64,000 nucleotides of DNA from Alphaproteobacteria bacterium (GCA_037200445.1 JBBCGH010000001.1:310001-374000); one strand, 5' to 3'; numbered from the stretch's first letter, positions 7,446 to 18,447 are shown. Program-made: numbers and translations. The notes: generated from the sequence alone by a model not told the origin.

Positions 7446-9014
7446 TTACTTTGCTGCGCGCCGCTCAGCGAGAAGGGCTTCGGTGGCCGCGAGGCTCTGG
7501 CGGGCGAGTTGTGCGCTGGCCTCGTTCCTCAGCTTCTCGAAGGCTTGCTGGGCCGCACGAAAGGCCGTGCTTGCCTGCTCCAATTGTGCGGTTCCCGTGC
7601 CAGCCGATCCTAGCGCGTATGAGAAGACTCCAATGTTGTACTGGATCGTTGCCCAACGGATTGATGTCTCGTCCTTTCCGAATTCCTCGGCAGCGTTCGT
7701 TAGCGCGGCCAGCGCCTCATACAGCCTGTCCTTGTCGAACTTCGGAAAGGCCGCAGCGAAGAGCGAAGCCCCCAAATTGGCCTGGGCCATCGCCCATTCG
7801 TTCGGATCGCGCTCGCGCGTGAATTCCTGTAGGGCGTTGCGAAACGCGCTGACGGCCTCTTCAGAGCGGGACGTATCCTTGTTTCGTTGACCGAGGATGT
7901 TCAGCACGCTGCCGAGATTGTTCTGAATCATCGCCCAATCGCGGGGCGCGCGCTCACGCTTCACGTCTTCGAGGGCGGCGCGAAACAGAGTCACGCCTTC
8001 CTCGAGCGGGCGGGTATCGGGATCGGTCATTCCCAAGACCATGAGCGTGACGCCGAAGTCGTTTCGCGTAGACAGTACGAATGCCGGGTCGTCCAGACAG
8101 GACTTGTTCTTCAGGACATCGCGATAGAGCCCGGCTGCCTCGGACACATCCCGGGAGCCGGCCTTGCGCACGCCGATCACGCGTGAAACCGAAGCCAGCG
8201 CGATCGTAACCTTGCAAGCCGATAACGTGTCCGACATCGCCCCTTGCGCCATCTGGCGACGGATGGCTTCGAGGCGCATTCGGAGCTCATTGAGAAGCTC
8301 GTCGGGCCGGCTTGTATCATCGGCGGATGCCGCGAGCGCCGTGACGAGGCCCGCAATGACGGCTCCCAAATCCTCCTGGAAGTCGCTGGCAAGCTCCAGG
8401 CGATCGCTCAGCGTATAGCTTTCGCGCGCGGGCCGATCCGCCTGACCGGTGTTGAGGACGAAATAGAGTCGCAGCACCTTGTCCTTGGCCGCGACATCTC
8501 CCCACACGAGAATATTCGCGCCCGTTTCTCGCAGCCAGCGGCGTCCCTCGGCTTCAGCCTTGTCATGGTCGCGAATGTCGTCGCCCGACTTTCCGGGGGC
8601 CAGCGTACGCTTTGCATCCTGCACCTGTGCGGCCTGTCCAGCCGGTCCGCGTCCGAACGCGCGGCGCAATGAAACCATCACGCGTTCCGTCTGGGAGCCA
8701 TCGTCGCCGGCAAGCCGCGCGACCAGGACCGACAGGGGGGCGTTCGGATCGGCCTTCGGCAGGCCGACCACATAGTCCTTCGCCTCGCGGTAAGCGTACT
8801 GGAGGCCGTCGCGCGCAACATCCGTCACCCAATAGACGGCGGCGAGGAGTGCCCCAGTCCCGACGGTGACAACGACTTTCCCAACGATCTCGGCCTTCGT
8901 TGCCGACCAGCTCGTCGGAAGCGTCAGACCGAGGTGCTCGAGCAGCCGGCCCCCCCAGCCTGGCTGCTGGTCGGGAGCAGGCCCTTGGGTTGGTGGAGAC
9001 TGATCTGCGTCCAT
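7446..9014 (-). CDS. Membrane-anchored TPR protein of unknown function
   Basis: A 522-residue protein. The first 35 residues are rich in Pro and Gln, and a single membrane segment follows at about 45-65. Next is a domain of about 150 residues with the pattern LSVLVARLAGDD...GRRWLRETGANILVWGDV, which I associate with TPR proteins of Bradyrhizobium-type genomes that resemble TolB-like or nucleotide-sensing domains. The C-terminal half holds TPR-like repeats, for example WAMIQNNLGSVLNILG and WAMAQANLGASLFAAA. One membrane pass followed by a soluble sensor-like domain and TPRs suggests a scaffold; no enzyme motif is visible. It stands alone, with gaps on both sides. Confidence 0.7.
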   Translation of the reverse strand: MDADQSPPTQGPAPDQQPGWGGRLLEHLGLTLPTSWSATKAEIVGKVVVTVGTGALLAAVYWVTDVARDGLQYAYREAKDYVVGLPKADPNAPLSVLVARLAGDDGSQTERVMVSLRRAFGRGPAGQAAQVQDAKRTLAPGKSGDDIRDHDKAEAEGRRWLRETGANILVWGDVAAKDKVLRLYFVLNTGQADRPARESYTLSDRLELASDFQEDLGAVIAGLVTALAASADDTSRPDELLNELRMRLEAIRRQMAQGAMSDTLSACKVTIALASVSRVIGVRKAGSRDVSEAAGLYRDVLKNKSCLDDPAFVLSTRNDFGVTLMVLGMTDPDTRPLEEGVTLFRAALEDVKRERAPRDWAMIQNNLGSVLNILGQRNKDTSRSEEAVSAFRNALQEFTRERDPNEWAMAQANLGASLFAAAFPKFDKDRLYEALAALTNAAEEFGKDETSIRWATIQYNIGVFSYALGSAGTGTAQLEQASTAFRAAQQAFEKLRNEASAQLARQSLAATEALLAERRAAK

Positions 9015-9090
9015 GACGATCGGCCTCTCGTCGTGCTCCTTCGGCCTGACGTGCTCTTGTCAAAGTATCAACGAAACAAACCGTCAGGCT

Positions 9091-9753
9091 CTACCGCCCC
9101 TGCCCGTGATACACCGCGTTCGGCCGCATGTCGGTCGCGCTCGCGACGCGGTTCGACATATTGAAGAAGCCCGCGACCGCCGCAATGTCCCAGATATCGC
9201 GATCGTTCCAGCGGGCGCGGCGCAGCGCCTCACGGTCGTCTTCCTCGATCGCGTACGATTCGCTCGTCATCTTCACGGCGAAATCGAGCATCGCGCGCTG
9301 TTTTTTGGTCACCTTCGCGGCCCGGTAATTCATCACCATCAGTTCGCCGAGCGCCGGATCGCCCGAATAGACGCGCACCGCCGCGCCATGCGCGGTGAGG
9401 CAGTAGTAGCAACGGTTCTGTGATGACACCACGACGGCGATCATCTCGCGCTCGAGCTTCGAGAGCCCCGAAGGCGCCAGCATCAGGTCGTTGTAGAAGG
9501 CCGCGAAGGCTTCGAGCTTCGCGTTGTCGAAGGCGTAGGCGAGCAGCACGTTCGGCACGAAGCCGAGCTTCTCCTCGCATTTCTTGAAATAGGCCTGCAT
9601 CGTGGGCGAGAGCGTGCCCGGCGGCAGATCGAGCGCCATCACGCGTGTGTCATCCTGCCGTGGCACACCGGAGTCCGCTCCCTTTTCGGCCGGGCGCGGA
9701 GGCTTCTTGCCCGGATACACTACGACATTGGACTTGTTCGCTTTTCTCACCAC
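9091..9753 (-). CDS. Peroxidase-related enzyme (AhpD/CMD-like)
   Basis: The protein belongs to the carboxymuconolactone decarboxylase/AhpD fold and carries the redox motif CYYCLTAH (Cys115, Cys118, His122 from the chosen start), the pattern used by AhpD-type alkylhydroperoxidases. The core is preceded by a basic tail. The start is uncertain. GTG at 9753 has GGGAG eight bases upstream and gives 220 residues; ATG at 9639 begins close to the conserved core but has a poorly placed ribosome site. The gene is divergent from the glutamate dehydrogenase gene, with about 170 bp between the chosen starts. Role: probably disposal of organic peroxides. Confidence 0.8.
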   Translation of the reverse strand: MVRKANKSNVVVYPGKKPPRPAEKGADSGVPRQDDTRVMALDLPPGTLSPTMQAYFKKCEEKLGFVPNVLLAYAFDNAKLEAFAAFYNDLMLAPSGLSKLEREMIAVVVSSQNRCYYCLTAHGAAVRVYSGDPALGELMVMNYRAAKVTKKQRAMLDFAVKMTSESYAIEEDDREALRRARWNDRDIWDIAAVAGFFNMSNRVASATDMRPNAVYHGQGR

Positions 9754-9923
9754 GTGACGCGCTCCCTTGGCAACAGGCTCTGGCCAGGATGGTACAGCTT
9801 TCGTCCGCCGCACGAAATCGGCGGGGTGCGATCGCGCCAGGAGCCCTTTCCACTCGACGCCGCGGCGCGATTCAGGGAGAGTCGCTTCGAGAAAATTCGG
9901 CGAACCTGGCCGGGGAGACGCCC

Positions 9924-12900
9924 ATGAACATCCAGGGGCAATTCGTCAGCGATGAGGATCGCGCCGCCCGCCGGCTGATCGAGCAGGCGCAGATCATCGT
10001 CAAGAGCGTGCGCGGCGACGTGCCGGACAGTTTCCTGCCGCTGATGTTTGCGGGCGTGCCGGCTGAGGACGTCGTGCATTACGAGGCGCGCGAGCTTGCC
10101 GAGCTCGCCGAAGCCGCCTGGCAATTCCTCCAGAGCCGCAAGGCGGGCCCCCCGAAAATCCGCTTCGAGTCACGCCCCGGCCCGATGGGCGCGGAGCGCG
10201 TGCGCTCTGTCTCGATCATCGAGATGATCAACAACGACATGCCGTTCCTGCTCGATTCGGTGATGGCCGAGCTCGCCGAGCAAGGCGTCGATGTCCGCCT
10301 GGTGCTGCATCCGATCTTCACGGTCGAACGCGATCAGACCGGCGCGCTGATCGGCTTCCGTGGCGACGGCCCGGCGGTCGGCGCCGCGCTGCGCGAAAGC
10401 TTCATCCACATTCATGTCGAGCGCATCGAGGATGAGGCCCGCCAGGCGCAGATCGTCGAGGCGATCGGCGCGGTGCTTGCCGACGTGCGCCTCTGCGTAC
10501 AGGACTGGCGGCCGATGATGTCGCGGGTCGGCGAGATCATCGCCGACATCAAGAACAATCCGCCGCCCTTGACCGTTGAGGAGATCGCCGAGGCAACGCA
10601 ATTCCTCGAATGGCTGGTCGCCAACAACTTTACCTTCCTCGGCGTGCGCGAATACGCGCTCACGCCTGATGGGCGCGACAACGAGCCGGTGTTCGAATCC
10701 GGCCTCGGCATCCTGCGCAACCCGGACGTGCGGGTGCTGCGCCGCGGCAGCGAGCTGGTCTCGATGACGCCCGAGATCATGGAATTCCTCAAGGAGCCGA
10801 AGCAGCTCATCATTACCAAGGCCAACGTGCGCTCGCGCGTGCATCGCCGCGTGCACATGGACTACATCGGGGTGAAGCGCTTCGATCATGATGGAAATCT
10901 GGTCGGCGAATTCCGCATCGTCGGCCTGTTCACCTCCACGGCCTACACGCGTTCGACGCGCTCGATCCCTTATCTCCGGCGCAAGGTCGACAACCTGATG
11001 CGGCGCTCCGGTTTCGATCCGGACAGCCATTCGGGCAAGGCGTTCGCCGCCGTACTGGAGCACTATTCGCGCGACGAGCTGTTCCAGATCGACGAGGATA
11101 CGCTCTATCAGTTCGTGCTCGCGATCATGCACCTGGACGAGCGCCCGCGCGTGCGCGTGCTGGCGCGGCGCGACCGGTTCGACCGCTTCGTGTCAGTCAT
11201 GGCGTTCGTGCCGCGCGAACGCTACGACTCCTCCGCGCGCGCCGCGATCGGGACATACCTGGCCGGCGTCTACCGGGGCCGCGTCTCGGCGTTCTATCCG
11301 TACTTCCCGGAAGGCCCGCTGGTGCGGGTGCATTTCATCATCGGACGCTACCAGGGCGAAACGCCGAACCCGGACCGTGCGGCGCTCGAACAGGCGGTCG
11401 AAGGGCTGGTGCGGACCTGGACCGACGGGCTCGCCGAGGCGCTGACCCTCGCCCACGATCCGATCAAGGCGCAGCAGTTGATCCGCCGTTATCGCGACGC
11501 GTTCCCGATCGCCTATCGCGAGGCCTATGTGGCGCCGAGCGCGGTCACCGACATCCGGCTGATCGAAAGCCTCTCGCCGATCCGCCCGCTCGGCGCCGAC
11601 TTCTACAGCCGCCGCGAGTCCGATCACGCGGCCGCCGGGCTGAAGGTCTGGAGCCGCGAGAAGCCGATCGCGCTTTCCGAGCGCGTGCCGGTGCTCGAGA
11701 ACATGGGCTTCAAAGTCGTCGACGAGCGCACCTACCGGATCGAGCCGGGCGATTCCGGCGCCGCCGAAGTGTGGCTGCACGACATGCTGCTGGAGCGCGC
11801 GGACGGCGCCGCGTTCGATCTCGACGCGCTCAAGGCGCGGCTCGAAGCTGCCTTCATGGCGGTGATGCGCGGCCGCGCGGAGAACGACGGCTACAACGCG
11901 CTGGTGCTCATCGCGGGGCTGCAATGGCGCGACGTTGCGCTCATTCGCACCGTGTCGCGCTTCCTGCGGCAGGTGCGCGTTGCCTATTCGCAGGATTACA
12001 TGTGGGCGACGCTGCGCCGCCATCCGGAGATCGCCGCCCAGGTCGCGCAGATGTTCCACACGCGCTTCGACCCGCGGCTCGAGCTCTCGAAGGAAGAGCG
12101 CGGCGAGAAGCAGGCGGAGTTTCTGGCGGCGATCGAGACCGCGCTCGGTGCCGTCGAAAGCCTCGACGAGGACCGTATCCTGCGTCACTTCGTCAACGCC
12201 GTGACGTCGGCGCTGCGCACCAACTTCTACCAGACCGAAAACGGCCAGCCCAAGCCGACCATCGCGATCAAGTTCGACAGCCGCAAGATCGACGGGCTGC
12301 CGCTGCCCAAGCCGCTCTACGAGATCTTCGTCTACTCGCCGCGCGTCGAGGGCGACCACCTGCGTTTCGGCAAGGTTGCGCGCGGCGGCATCCGCTGGTC
12401 GGACCGGCCGCAGGACTTCCGCACCGAGGTGCTCGGGCTCGTCAAGGCGCAGCAGGTGAAAAACGCTGTGATCGTGCCGGTCGGCGCCAAAGGCGGCTTC
12501 ATCCCGAAGTACCTCCCAACCGGTCCGCGCGAGGCGATCCAGGCGGAGGGCACTGCCGCCTACACGATCTTCATTTCGAGTCTGCTCGACGTGTCCGACA
12601 ATCTCGGGCCCGACGGCGTCATTCCGCCCGAGAACGTCATCCGTTACGACGATGACGATCCCTACCTGGTGGTCGCGGCCGACAAGGGCACCGCGACATT
12701 CTCCGATACGGCGAACGGCATCTCGCTCGAAGCCGGATTCTGGCTGGGCGATGCCTTCGCCAGCGGTGGGTCGGCCGGATACGACCACAAGAAGATGGGC
12801 ATCACGGCGCGGGGAGCCTGGGAGGCCGTGCGCCGCCACTTCCGTGAGATGGACACCGACATCACCACGACGCCGTTCACGGTCGCGGGCGTTGGCGACA

Positions 12901-14759
12901 TGTCGGGCGACGTGTTCGGCAATGGCATGCTGCGCGAGCGCACCATCAAGCTGGTGGCGGCGTTCGATCACCGCGACATCTTCATCGATCCGAATCCTGA
13001 CGCGGAGCGCAGCTTTGCCGAACGCCAGCGGCTGTTCGATCTCTCGCGCTCGAGCTGGCAGGACTACAACAAGGACTACCTTTCGGCCGGCGGCGGCATC
13101 TATTCGCGCAAGGCGAAGGAGATCACGCTCAGCGCGGAGGCGCAGGCGCTGCTCGGATTGCCCGAGAAGGTCACGCCGCAGCAGGCGATGACCGCCATCC
13201 TCAAGCTCAACACCGACCTGCTGTGGTTCGGCGGCATCGGCACCTATATCCGCGCTGCGACCGAGACCGACGACCAGGTCGGCGACCGGGTGAACGACCC
13301 GATCCGCATCACGGGCGCGACGCTTCGCTGCAAGGTAATCGGCGAGGGCGCCAACCTGGGTGTAACCCAGCGCGGGCGCGTTGAAGCGGCAATGCGCGGC
13401 GTGCGGCTCAACACCGACGCGATCGACAACTCAGCCGGCGTCAACACGTCCGACGTCGAGGTGAACATCAAGATCGCGCTCGGCATTCCGGTGCGCGACG
13501 GCCGCCTCACGCTCGGGACACGCAACACGCTGCTCGCCGAAATGACCGACGAGGTGGCGCGGCTGGTGCTGCGCAACAACTACCAGCAGACGCTGGCGCT
13601 CTCGCTGGCGCAGCGGCGCGGGCTGGAAGACCTGGGCTTCCAGCAGCGCCTGATGCAGGTGCTGGAGCAGCGGGGCCATCTCGACCGCGCGGTCGAGTTC
13701 CTGCCCGACGATTCCGAGATTGGCGAGCGAAGGAAGCGCGGGCAGGGGCTGACGCGGCCCGAGCTTGCCGTGCTGCTCGCATACGCGAAGCTCACACTCT
13801 ACGGCGACCTGCTCGAGTCGAATGTGCCGGATGACCCGTATCTCGGGCGCGAGCTTTCGCGCTATTTCCCGAAGGAGCTGGTCGAGGGCTATCCCGACGC
13901 GCTGGAAAAGCATCGCCTGCGGCGCGAAATCATTTCGACCCAGCTCACCAATTCGATGATCAATCGCGGCGGGCCCTCGTTTGCGGTGCGCATCGGCGAC
14001 CAGACCGGTGCCTCTGCGCCGACGATCGCGGCGGCCTTCTTCGTGGTGCGCAACAGCTACGACATGATCTCGCTGAACAGCGCGATCGATGCGCTCGACA
14101 ACAAGATATCCGGCAAGCTGCAGCTCGATCTCTATGCGGCGATCGAGGACCTGCTGCTCGACCGCATCGTGTGGTTCGTGCGCAACGTCGATATTTCGAA
14201 GGGCCTTGCTGAGGTCGTCGAACATTATCGCGCTGGCATCGAACAGGTCGCAGGCGCGCTTGACAGCGTGCTGCTCGAGGATGCCGGCCGGGCGCTGGCC
14301 ACCCGTGCAGACGAGCTCACGAAGGCAGGCGTGCCGGATGACCTGGCGCGCAGGCTCGCCAACCTGCGTGCGCTCGCCGCTGCCCCCGATATCGTCTCGG
14401 TCGCGGATCGCACCGGCAAGCAGGTCGCGGATGTCGCGGCGACCTACTATGCGGCGGGCGCCTTCTTCCAGCTCGACCGCATCGCCAATGCGGCGCGCGG
14501 CATCCAGGTCACCGACTATTTCGACCGGCTCGCGCTCGACCGCGCGCTCGACTCGATCGGCGAATCCGAGCGGCGGCTCACGGCGGAAATGGTCGGGAAC
14601 GGCGTCACCGGGCCGGAGGCCGTCGCGGCCTGGGTGTCACCGCGCGCCGGCGAAGTCGAGCGCATCCGCGCTGCGGTGCACGGCATCGCGAGTTCGGGGT
14701 TGACGCTGTCGAAGCTTTCGGTCGCGGCGAGCTTGCTGGGGGACTTGGCGAAGCATTAG
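9924..14759 (+). CDS. NAD-specific glutamate dehydrogenase, large (about 180 kDa) type
   Basis: A 1,611-residue enzyme of the large L_180-type NAD-dependent glutamate dehydrogenase family. The long N-terminal part has ACT-like regulatory segments (for example the region around NNDMPFLLDSVMAELAEQ). The catalytic domain starts near residue 815 with VARGGIRWSDRPQDFRTEVLG and VGAKGGF, which carry the active-site lysine region. The dinucleotide-binding domain has GVGDMSGDVFGNGML near 987. It turns glutamate into 2-oxoglutarate and ammonia, a catabolic role. ATG at 9924 has GGGGAGA just upstream; an open frame runs further 5' to 9645 but overlaps the divergent gene. It appears to be a single-gene transcript. 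Confidence 0.95.
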   Translation: MNIQGQFVSDEDRAARRLIEQAQIIVKSVRGDVPDSFLPLMFAGVPAEDVVHYEARELAELAEAAWQFLQSRKAGPPKIRFESRPGPMGAERVRSVSIIEMINNDMPFLLDSVMAELAEQGVDVRLVLHPIFTVERDQTGALIGFRGDGPAVGAALRESFIHIHVERIEDEARQAQIVEAIGAVLADVRLCVQDWRPMMSRVGEIIADIKNNPPPLTVEEIAEATQFLEWLVANNFTFLGVREYALTPDGRDNEPVFESGLGILRNPDVRVLRRGSELVSMTPEIMEFLKEPKQLIITKANVRSRVHRRVHMDYIGVKRFDHDGNLVGEFRIVGLFTSTAYTRSTRSIPYLRRKVDNLMRRSGFDPDSHSGKAFAAVLEHYSRDELFQIDEDTLYQFVLAIMHLDERPRVRVLARRDRFDRFVSVMAFVPRERYDSSARAAIGTYLAGVYRGRVSAFYPYFPEGPLVRVHFIIGRYQGETPNPDRAALEQAVEGLVRTWTDGLAEALTLAHDPIKAQQLIRRYRDAFPIAYREAYVAPSAVTDIRLIESLSPIRPLGADFYSRRESDHAAAGLKVWSREKPIALSERVPVLENMGFKVVDERTYRIEPGDSGAAEVWLHDMLLERADGAAFDLDALKARLEAAFMAVMRGRAENDGYNALVLIAGLQWRDVALIRTVSRFLRQVRVAYSQDYMWATLRRHPEIAAQVAQMFHTRFDPRLELSKEERGEKQAEFLAAIETALGAVESLDEDRILRHFVNAVTSALRTNFYQTENGQPKPTIAIKFDSRKIDGLPLPKPLYEIFVYSPRVEGDHLRFGKVARGGIRWSDRPQDFRTEVLGLVKAQQVKNAVIVPVGAKGGFIPKYLPTGPREAIQAEGTAAYTIFISSLLDVSDNLGPDGVIPPENVIRYDDDDPYLVVAADKGTATFSDTANGISLEAGFWLGDAFASGGSAGYDHKKMGITARGAWEAVRRHFREMDTDITTTPFTVAGVGDMSGDVFGNGMLRERTIKLVAAFDHRDIFIDPNPDAERSFAERQRLFDLSRSSWQDYNKDYLSAGGGIYSRKAKEITLSAEAQALLGLPEKVTPQQAMTAILKLNTDLLWFGGIGTYIRAATETDDQVGDRVNDPIRITGATLRCKVIGEGANLGVTQRGRVEAAMRGVRLNTDAIDNSAGVNTSDVEVNIKIALGIPVRDGRLTLGTRNTLLAEMTDEVARLVLRNNYQQTLALSLAQRRGLEDLGFQQRLMQVLEQRGHLDRAVEFLPDDSEIGERRKRGQGLTRPELAVLLAYAKLTLYGDLLESNVPDDPYLGRELSRYFPKELVEGYPDALEKHRLRREIISTQLTNSMINRGGPSFAVRIGDQTGASAPTIAAAFFVVRNSYDMISLNSAIDALDNKISGKLQLDLYAAIEDLLLDRIVWFVRNVDISKGLAEVVEHYRAGIEQVAGALDSVLLEDAGRALATRADELTKAGVPDDLARRLANLRALAAAPDIVSVADRTGKQVADVAATYYAAGAFFQLDRIANAARGIQVTDYFDRLALDRALDSIGESERRLTAEMVGNGVTGPEAVAAWVSPRAGEVERIRAAVHGIASSGLTLSKLSVAASLLGDLAKH

Positions 14760-14767
14760 CGCTGAGT

Positions 14768-14881
14768 GTCATCCCGGCCAAGTGACGCAGAATGCGTCGC
14801 GAGCCGGGACCCATCTTTCCTTGTGCTCGTTGAGAAATGGGTCCCGGGTCTCCGGCGCTTCGCGCCGTCGCCCGGGATGAC
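14768..14881. repeat. Palindromic repeat, gtcatcccgg/cccgggatgac
   Basis: Arms gtcatcccggcc and gcccgggatgac with inner arms gagccgggacccat/atgggtcccggg. It lies between the ends of the glutamate dehydrogenase and purH genes, which converge, and could terminate both. Confidence 0.7.
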
Positions 14882-14889
14882 AGCAGAGA

Positions 14890-16479
14890 TCAATGCCGGA
14901 AGTGCCTCACCCCGGTGAACACCATCGCGATGCCGTGCTCGTCGGCGGCCTTGATGATTTCGCCATCGCGTATCGAGCCGCCGGGCTGAATCACGGCGGT
15001 TGCGCCGGCTTCGATCGCGACCAGCAGCCCGTCGGCGAACGGAAAGAACGCGTCCGATGCGACAACCGAACCTTTGGTGAGCGGCGCGGCCAATCCCTGC
15101 TCCCGCGCGGAATCTTCGGCCTTGCGCGCCGCGATGCGTGCCGCATCGACGCGGCTCATCTGTCCGGCCCCGATGCCGACAGTCGCGCGGTCCTTCGCGT
15201 AGACGATGGTATTCGACTTGACGTGCTTGGCGACGCGGAATGCGAAGCGCATATCGTCGAGCTCCGCATCGCTCGGGGCGCGCCTGGTGACAGTCTTGAG
15301 CTGCAATTCGTCCGCGACCGCGTTGTCGCGCGACTGAACCAGAAGGCCGCCTGCGACGGATTTCACCGTCAAGCCCTTCGCCTTCGGGTCGGGCAGGCCG
15401 CCGGCGAGCAGCAGCCGCAGGTTCTTTTTTGCACCAACGATGGCGATCGCCTCATCGGTCGCGTCCGGCGCGACGATGACCTCGGTGAAGATCTCCGTGA
15501 TGGCGCGCGCGGCCTCCGCATCGAGCGTGCGGTTCAGCGCCACGATGCCGCCGGACGCGGAGGTCATGTCGCAGGCGAGTGCCTTGCGGTAAGCGTCAAC
15601 AAGCGATGTTCCTTCTGCAACGCCGCAGGGATTGGCGTGCTTCACGATCGCGCAGGCCGCGGTGCGCGTGGGATTGAACTCGGCGACGCATTCGTAGGCC
15701 GCGTCGGTGTCGTTGATATTGTTGTAGGATAGTTCTTTGCCCTGCACCTGGCGCATCGTGGCGACGCCGAAGCGCTGCTCGGGCGTGCGATAGAACGCGG
15801 CGCTCTGGTGCGGGTTCTCGCCATAGCGCAGCGGCTGCAAGAGCTTGCCGCCGAAGGCGCGGTAGGCGGTCTCCGCCTCGCCCAGTTCGTTCGCAAACCA
15901 GTTCGAGATCGCCGCATCGTACGCCGCCGTGCGCGCATAGGCCTTCTGCGCCAGCGACTTGCGCAAGGCGAGCGTCGTCGCGCCGCCATGGGCCCTGAGC
16001 TCATCGAGCAGGCGCGCATAGTCGTCGGCATCGACGACCACCGCCACGTCATTGTGGTTTTTCGCGGCGGCGCGGATCATCGCTGGTCCGCCGATGTCGA
16101 TGTTCTCGATGCAGTCGTCGTAGGCCGCACCTTTCGCGACGGTCGCCTCGAACGGATAGAGGTTGACCACCAGCAGATCGATCGGCGCGATGCCGTGCTC
16201 CTTCATGGATTTCGCGTGGTCGGCATTGTCGCGGATCGCGAGCAGGCCGCCATGCACCTTCGGATGCAGCGTCTTGACGCGGCCGTCCATCATTTCGGGA
16301 AAGCCGGTCAGCTCGGAGACATCGCGTACCTTGAGGCCCGCATCCGCAATCGCCTTCGCGGTGCCGCCAGTCGAGACCAGCTCAATGCCGTGAACCGAGA
16401 GTGCGCGCGCGAACTCGATCAGCCCGGTCTTGTCCGAGACGGAAAGGAGCGCGCGTGTGATGCGGCGGAGATCGGGCAT
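14890..16479 (-). CDS. purH: Bifunctional AICAR transformylase/IMP cyclohydrolase
   Basis: A 529-residue protein of full PurH length that carries out the last two steps of IMP synthesis in the cytoplasm. The N-terminal IMP cyclohydrolase domain has [16 protein letters not shown] and [13 protein letters not shown]. The C-terminal transformylase domain has RYGENPHQ, the KHANPCG motif with the catalytic Lys-His pair, and the closing DAFFPFADG and [11 protein letters not shown] at 16479 fits the family; a longer open frame upstream enters a repeat and has no homology. The neighbours (heparinase-like gene and rsmB on the same strand) are an arrangement I associate with Bradyrhizobium relatives. 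Confidence 0.96.
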   Translation of the reverse strand: MPDLRRITRALLSVSDKTGLIEFARALSVHGIELVSTGGTAKAIADAGLKVRDVSELTGFPEMMDGRVKTLHPKVHGGLLAIRDNADHAKSMKEHGIAPIDLLVVNLYPFEATVAKGAAYDDCIENIDIGGPAMIRAAAKNHNDVAVVVDADDYARLLDELRAHGGATTLALRKSLAQKAYARTAAYDAAISNWFANELGEAETAYRAFGGKLLQPLRYGENPHQSAAFYRTPEQRFGVATMRQVQGKELSYNNINDTDAAYECVAEFNPTRTAACAIVKHANPCGVAEGTSLVDAYRKALACDMTSASGGIVALNRTLDAEAARAITEIFTEVIVAPDATDEAIAIVGAKKNLRLLLAGGLPDPKAKGLTVKSVAGGLLVQSRDNAVADELQLKTVTRRAPSDAELDDMRFAFRVAKHVKSNTIVYAKDRATVGIGAGQMSRVDAARIAARKAEDSAREQGLAAPLTKGSVVASDAFFPFADGLLVAIEAGATAVIQPGGSIRDGEIIKAADEHGIAMVFTGVRHFRH

Positions 16480-16483
16480 GTGC

Positions 16484-16588
16484 CATCCATAACCACAATC
16501 GTTTGCGATGGCGCAATGCCGCGCGACCCAATCCCCACTTGTGTTTATGGCTTCCGGGCTTGCGAGCTGGCTCACGCCCCGGAATGAC
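16484..16588. repeat. Truncated palindromic repeat, gattccgggctcg/gccccggaatgac family
   Basis: The right arm (ttccgggcttgcgag...gccccggaatgacc) and part of the left arm (ccataaccaca) match the complete elements at 29813-29950 and 63242-63378. The outer left arm is missing; the purH start lies there. Confidence 0.6.
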
Positions 16589-16595
16589 CAGCGTT

Positions 16596-18350
16596 CTATA
16601 GCGGCAGCTGCGGCTCTTCCTGCTCGGCGCGGCGCACCGGCTCCTGCGCGTCCTGGTGCGAGAGGGTCCAGTGCACCCGCGGTACGGCGCGGGCCTGCCC
16701 GTAGATCACGATCTGGACCGAGCGGCGCGGCCCGTCGGGGCCGGCGAGGTAGACGCTTTCCTCGAGTTCGACGCGCTCCTCGTAGGCATCGAAGGTCCAT
16801 ACCTCCTTGTTGGGCAGCACCAGCATCACGCCGTGGCCGTCGCTGTGGCGGCTCGCCTTCACCAGCGGGTGGAGGTGAAAGCGCACAGCGAAGTTGTCGC
16901 CGCGCCGGGCCGGCAGGCTCTCGCCATTCGCCGGAGCGAACACATCCTCGCCGTCGAGCCGGCGCCCGTCGGGCGAAAGCCGCAGCATGCGCTGATGCAC
17001 GACGCCGAAGCGGCTTGCGTATCCGTCATGCGACAGGCGCAAGGTCAGGCCATTGTCGCGCTCCTGGCGCGAAACCTGCACGTCGGCCGGGCCGGACAGG
17101 ATCGGCGCTCCGAGCAGGGGTTTCAGCGATTCGGAGGTCAGGAAGCGGCACGACGAGGTGTCGTTGAAGATGACGGTCGAATGCGCGGCGCTCGCACGCG
17201 CCACGTGGCGCCAGGTCTCGCGGCTGGTTTCGGGCAAGCCGCAATTGACCACGATGCGATGATACTTCGCGGAGAGCTCGAACGAGAGACAGCCGGCGTG
17301 CGCCTCGTAGCTTAGCGGCATCGGCGGCGGCGGTCCGGCGTCGGCGATCAGCAAGGTATCGCCGGCCTGCACGCGCTGGTAGCCCGAGTGCGGCGCGTTC
17401 GCGACCGGCGTGCCGCGCGCATCGTCATAGGCCAGCACCGTCGAGACGAGGTCGCTGCGCGTCGGCCCCATGCCGTTGAACAGCGCGAAGTTGCCGTCGC
17501 CGTGGCGGAAGAAGCGCAGCATCGGCATCATGCGGTCGATTGCGTTGTTCAGTGCCGCCGGCGGGGGCACGTTGCGCGCCGCAAAGGCCTGGCGCAGCGG
17601 CAAGAGATCGAGCAGCAATTCGACGAGCGCACCCGGATTGCGGCTCGCATGGCCGCCATCGGGCAGCACCTGACGCTCGAGCTCGTCGGTCAAGAGCCGC
17701 GTGACGCTCTTGATCATCCGCGCCTGCCCCTGCATGCAGAGCGCCGCATAGTTGAGCGCCATGATCGCCTGCAGGCGCGGTACACCGTCGCGCGTCGCCT
17801 TGTAGGCGCGGCGCAGGTAGCGCACCTGGCGCGTGAGGTTGCGCAGGAAGCGGCGGTAGAAGCGCATGTCGGCTTCATGCAGCACCAGCGGTGCCTGGCA
17901 GAGCCACGAGATGATGCGGCGCGCCACGAGATCGGGCCGCCAGCCGTCGACCGTGTCGAACGCGCTCTGCAGCGAGATCCATTCGTCCACCAGCGCGCGC
18001 GCATTGGCGCGGGTGATGGCGGATTCGGCGGCGCGGAGATGCCGCAGCCAGCCGAAGCCGAGCAGCTGGTCGGACCACTCCTCCGAGGGCGGCTCGATCT
18101 CGAACGGCGAACGGCCGTCGCAGATCACGATCTTGCCCGCGAATGCAAAGCGCCCGGCATAGATCTCGCTGGCGCGGGTCGGATCGGCGGTGCGCAGGTC
18201 CTGCGGCGCGATCAGCAGCCGGTCCGAGATTGCGGGCGTGAAGCGCCAGCGCACGACCGGGTGCGCATTGACCTGGCTCCAGGTGGTGCGCAATGCGCGG
18301 CGGGCCGCGAAAGCGGCCAACCTTGTGCGATCCGCGAAGCCGCGGGCCAT
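16596..18350 (-). CDS. Heparinase II/III family protein
   Basis: A 584-residue protein with the helical toroid domain of heparinase II/III-like proteins in its N-terminal two-thirds (for example [18 protein letters not shown] and [22 protein letters not shown]) and the beta-rich domain in its C-terminal third ([25 protein letters not shown]). The family includes lyases that cleave acidic polysaccharides. In Rhizobiales the gene is regularly found next to purH and rsmB, which points to a conserved role in a cell-surface or exopolysaccharide process, but no substrate is known. No signal peptide is obvious. The 97 bp to rsmB show nothing of note. Confidence 0.88.
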   Translation of the reverse strand: MARGFADRTRLAAFAARRALRTTWSQVNAHPVVRWRFTPAISDRLLIAPQDLRTADPTRASEIYAGRFAFAGKIVICDGRSPFEIEPPSEEWSDQLLGFGWLRHLRAAESAITRANARALVDEWISLQSAFDTVDGWRPDLVARRIISWLCQAPLVLHEADMRFYRRFLRNLTRQVRYLRRAYKATRDGVPRLQAIMALNYAALCMQGQARMIKSVTRLLTDELERQVLPDGGHASRNPGALVELLLDLLPLRQAFAARNVPPPAALNNAIDRMMPMLRFFRHGDGNFALFNGMGPTRSDLVSTVLAYDDARGTPVANAPHSGYQRVQAGDTLLIADAGPPPPMPLSYEAHAGCLSFELSAKYHRIVVNCGLPETSRETWRHVARASAAHSTVIFNDTSSCRFLTSESLKPLLGAPILSGPADVQVSRQERDNGLTLRLSHDGYASRFGVVHQRMLRLSPDGRRLDGEDVFAPANGESLPARRGDNFAVRFHLHPLVKASRHSDGHGVMLVLPNKEVWTFDAYEERVELEESVYLAGPDGPRRSVQIVIYGQARAVPRVHWTLSHQDAQEPVRRAEQEEPQLPL

Positions 18351-18447
18351 TGCGCGCCAAAACCCCTATCCCCGACGCGGCCGTCCCGCTCGGGTCCGCA
18401 AGATAGCCTTCGGGGGACTCAGGGCCAACCGCGGGCAAAAAACACTG

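Noticed and set aside
11193-12971. 592-codon open frame antisense to the glutamate dehydrogenase gene
   Set aside because: It is a GC-rich shadow frame with Arg/His/Asp-heavy, motif-free sequence; the sense strand encodes a clear full-length enzyme.
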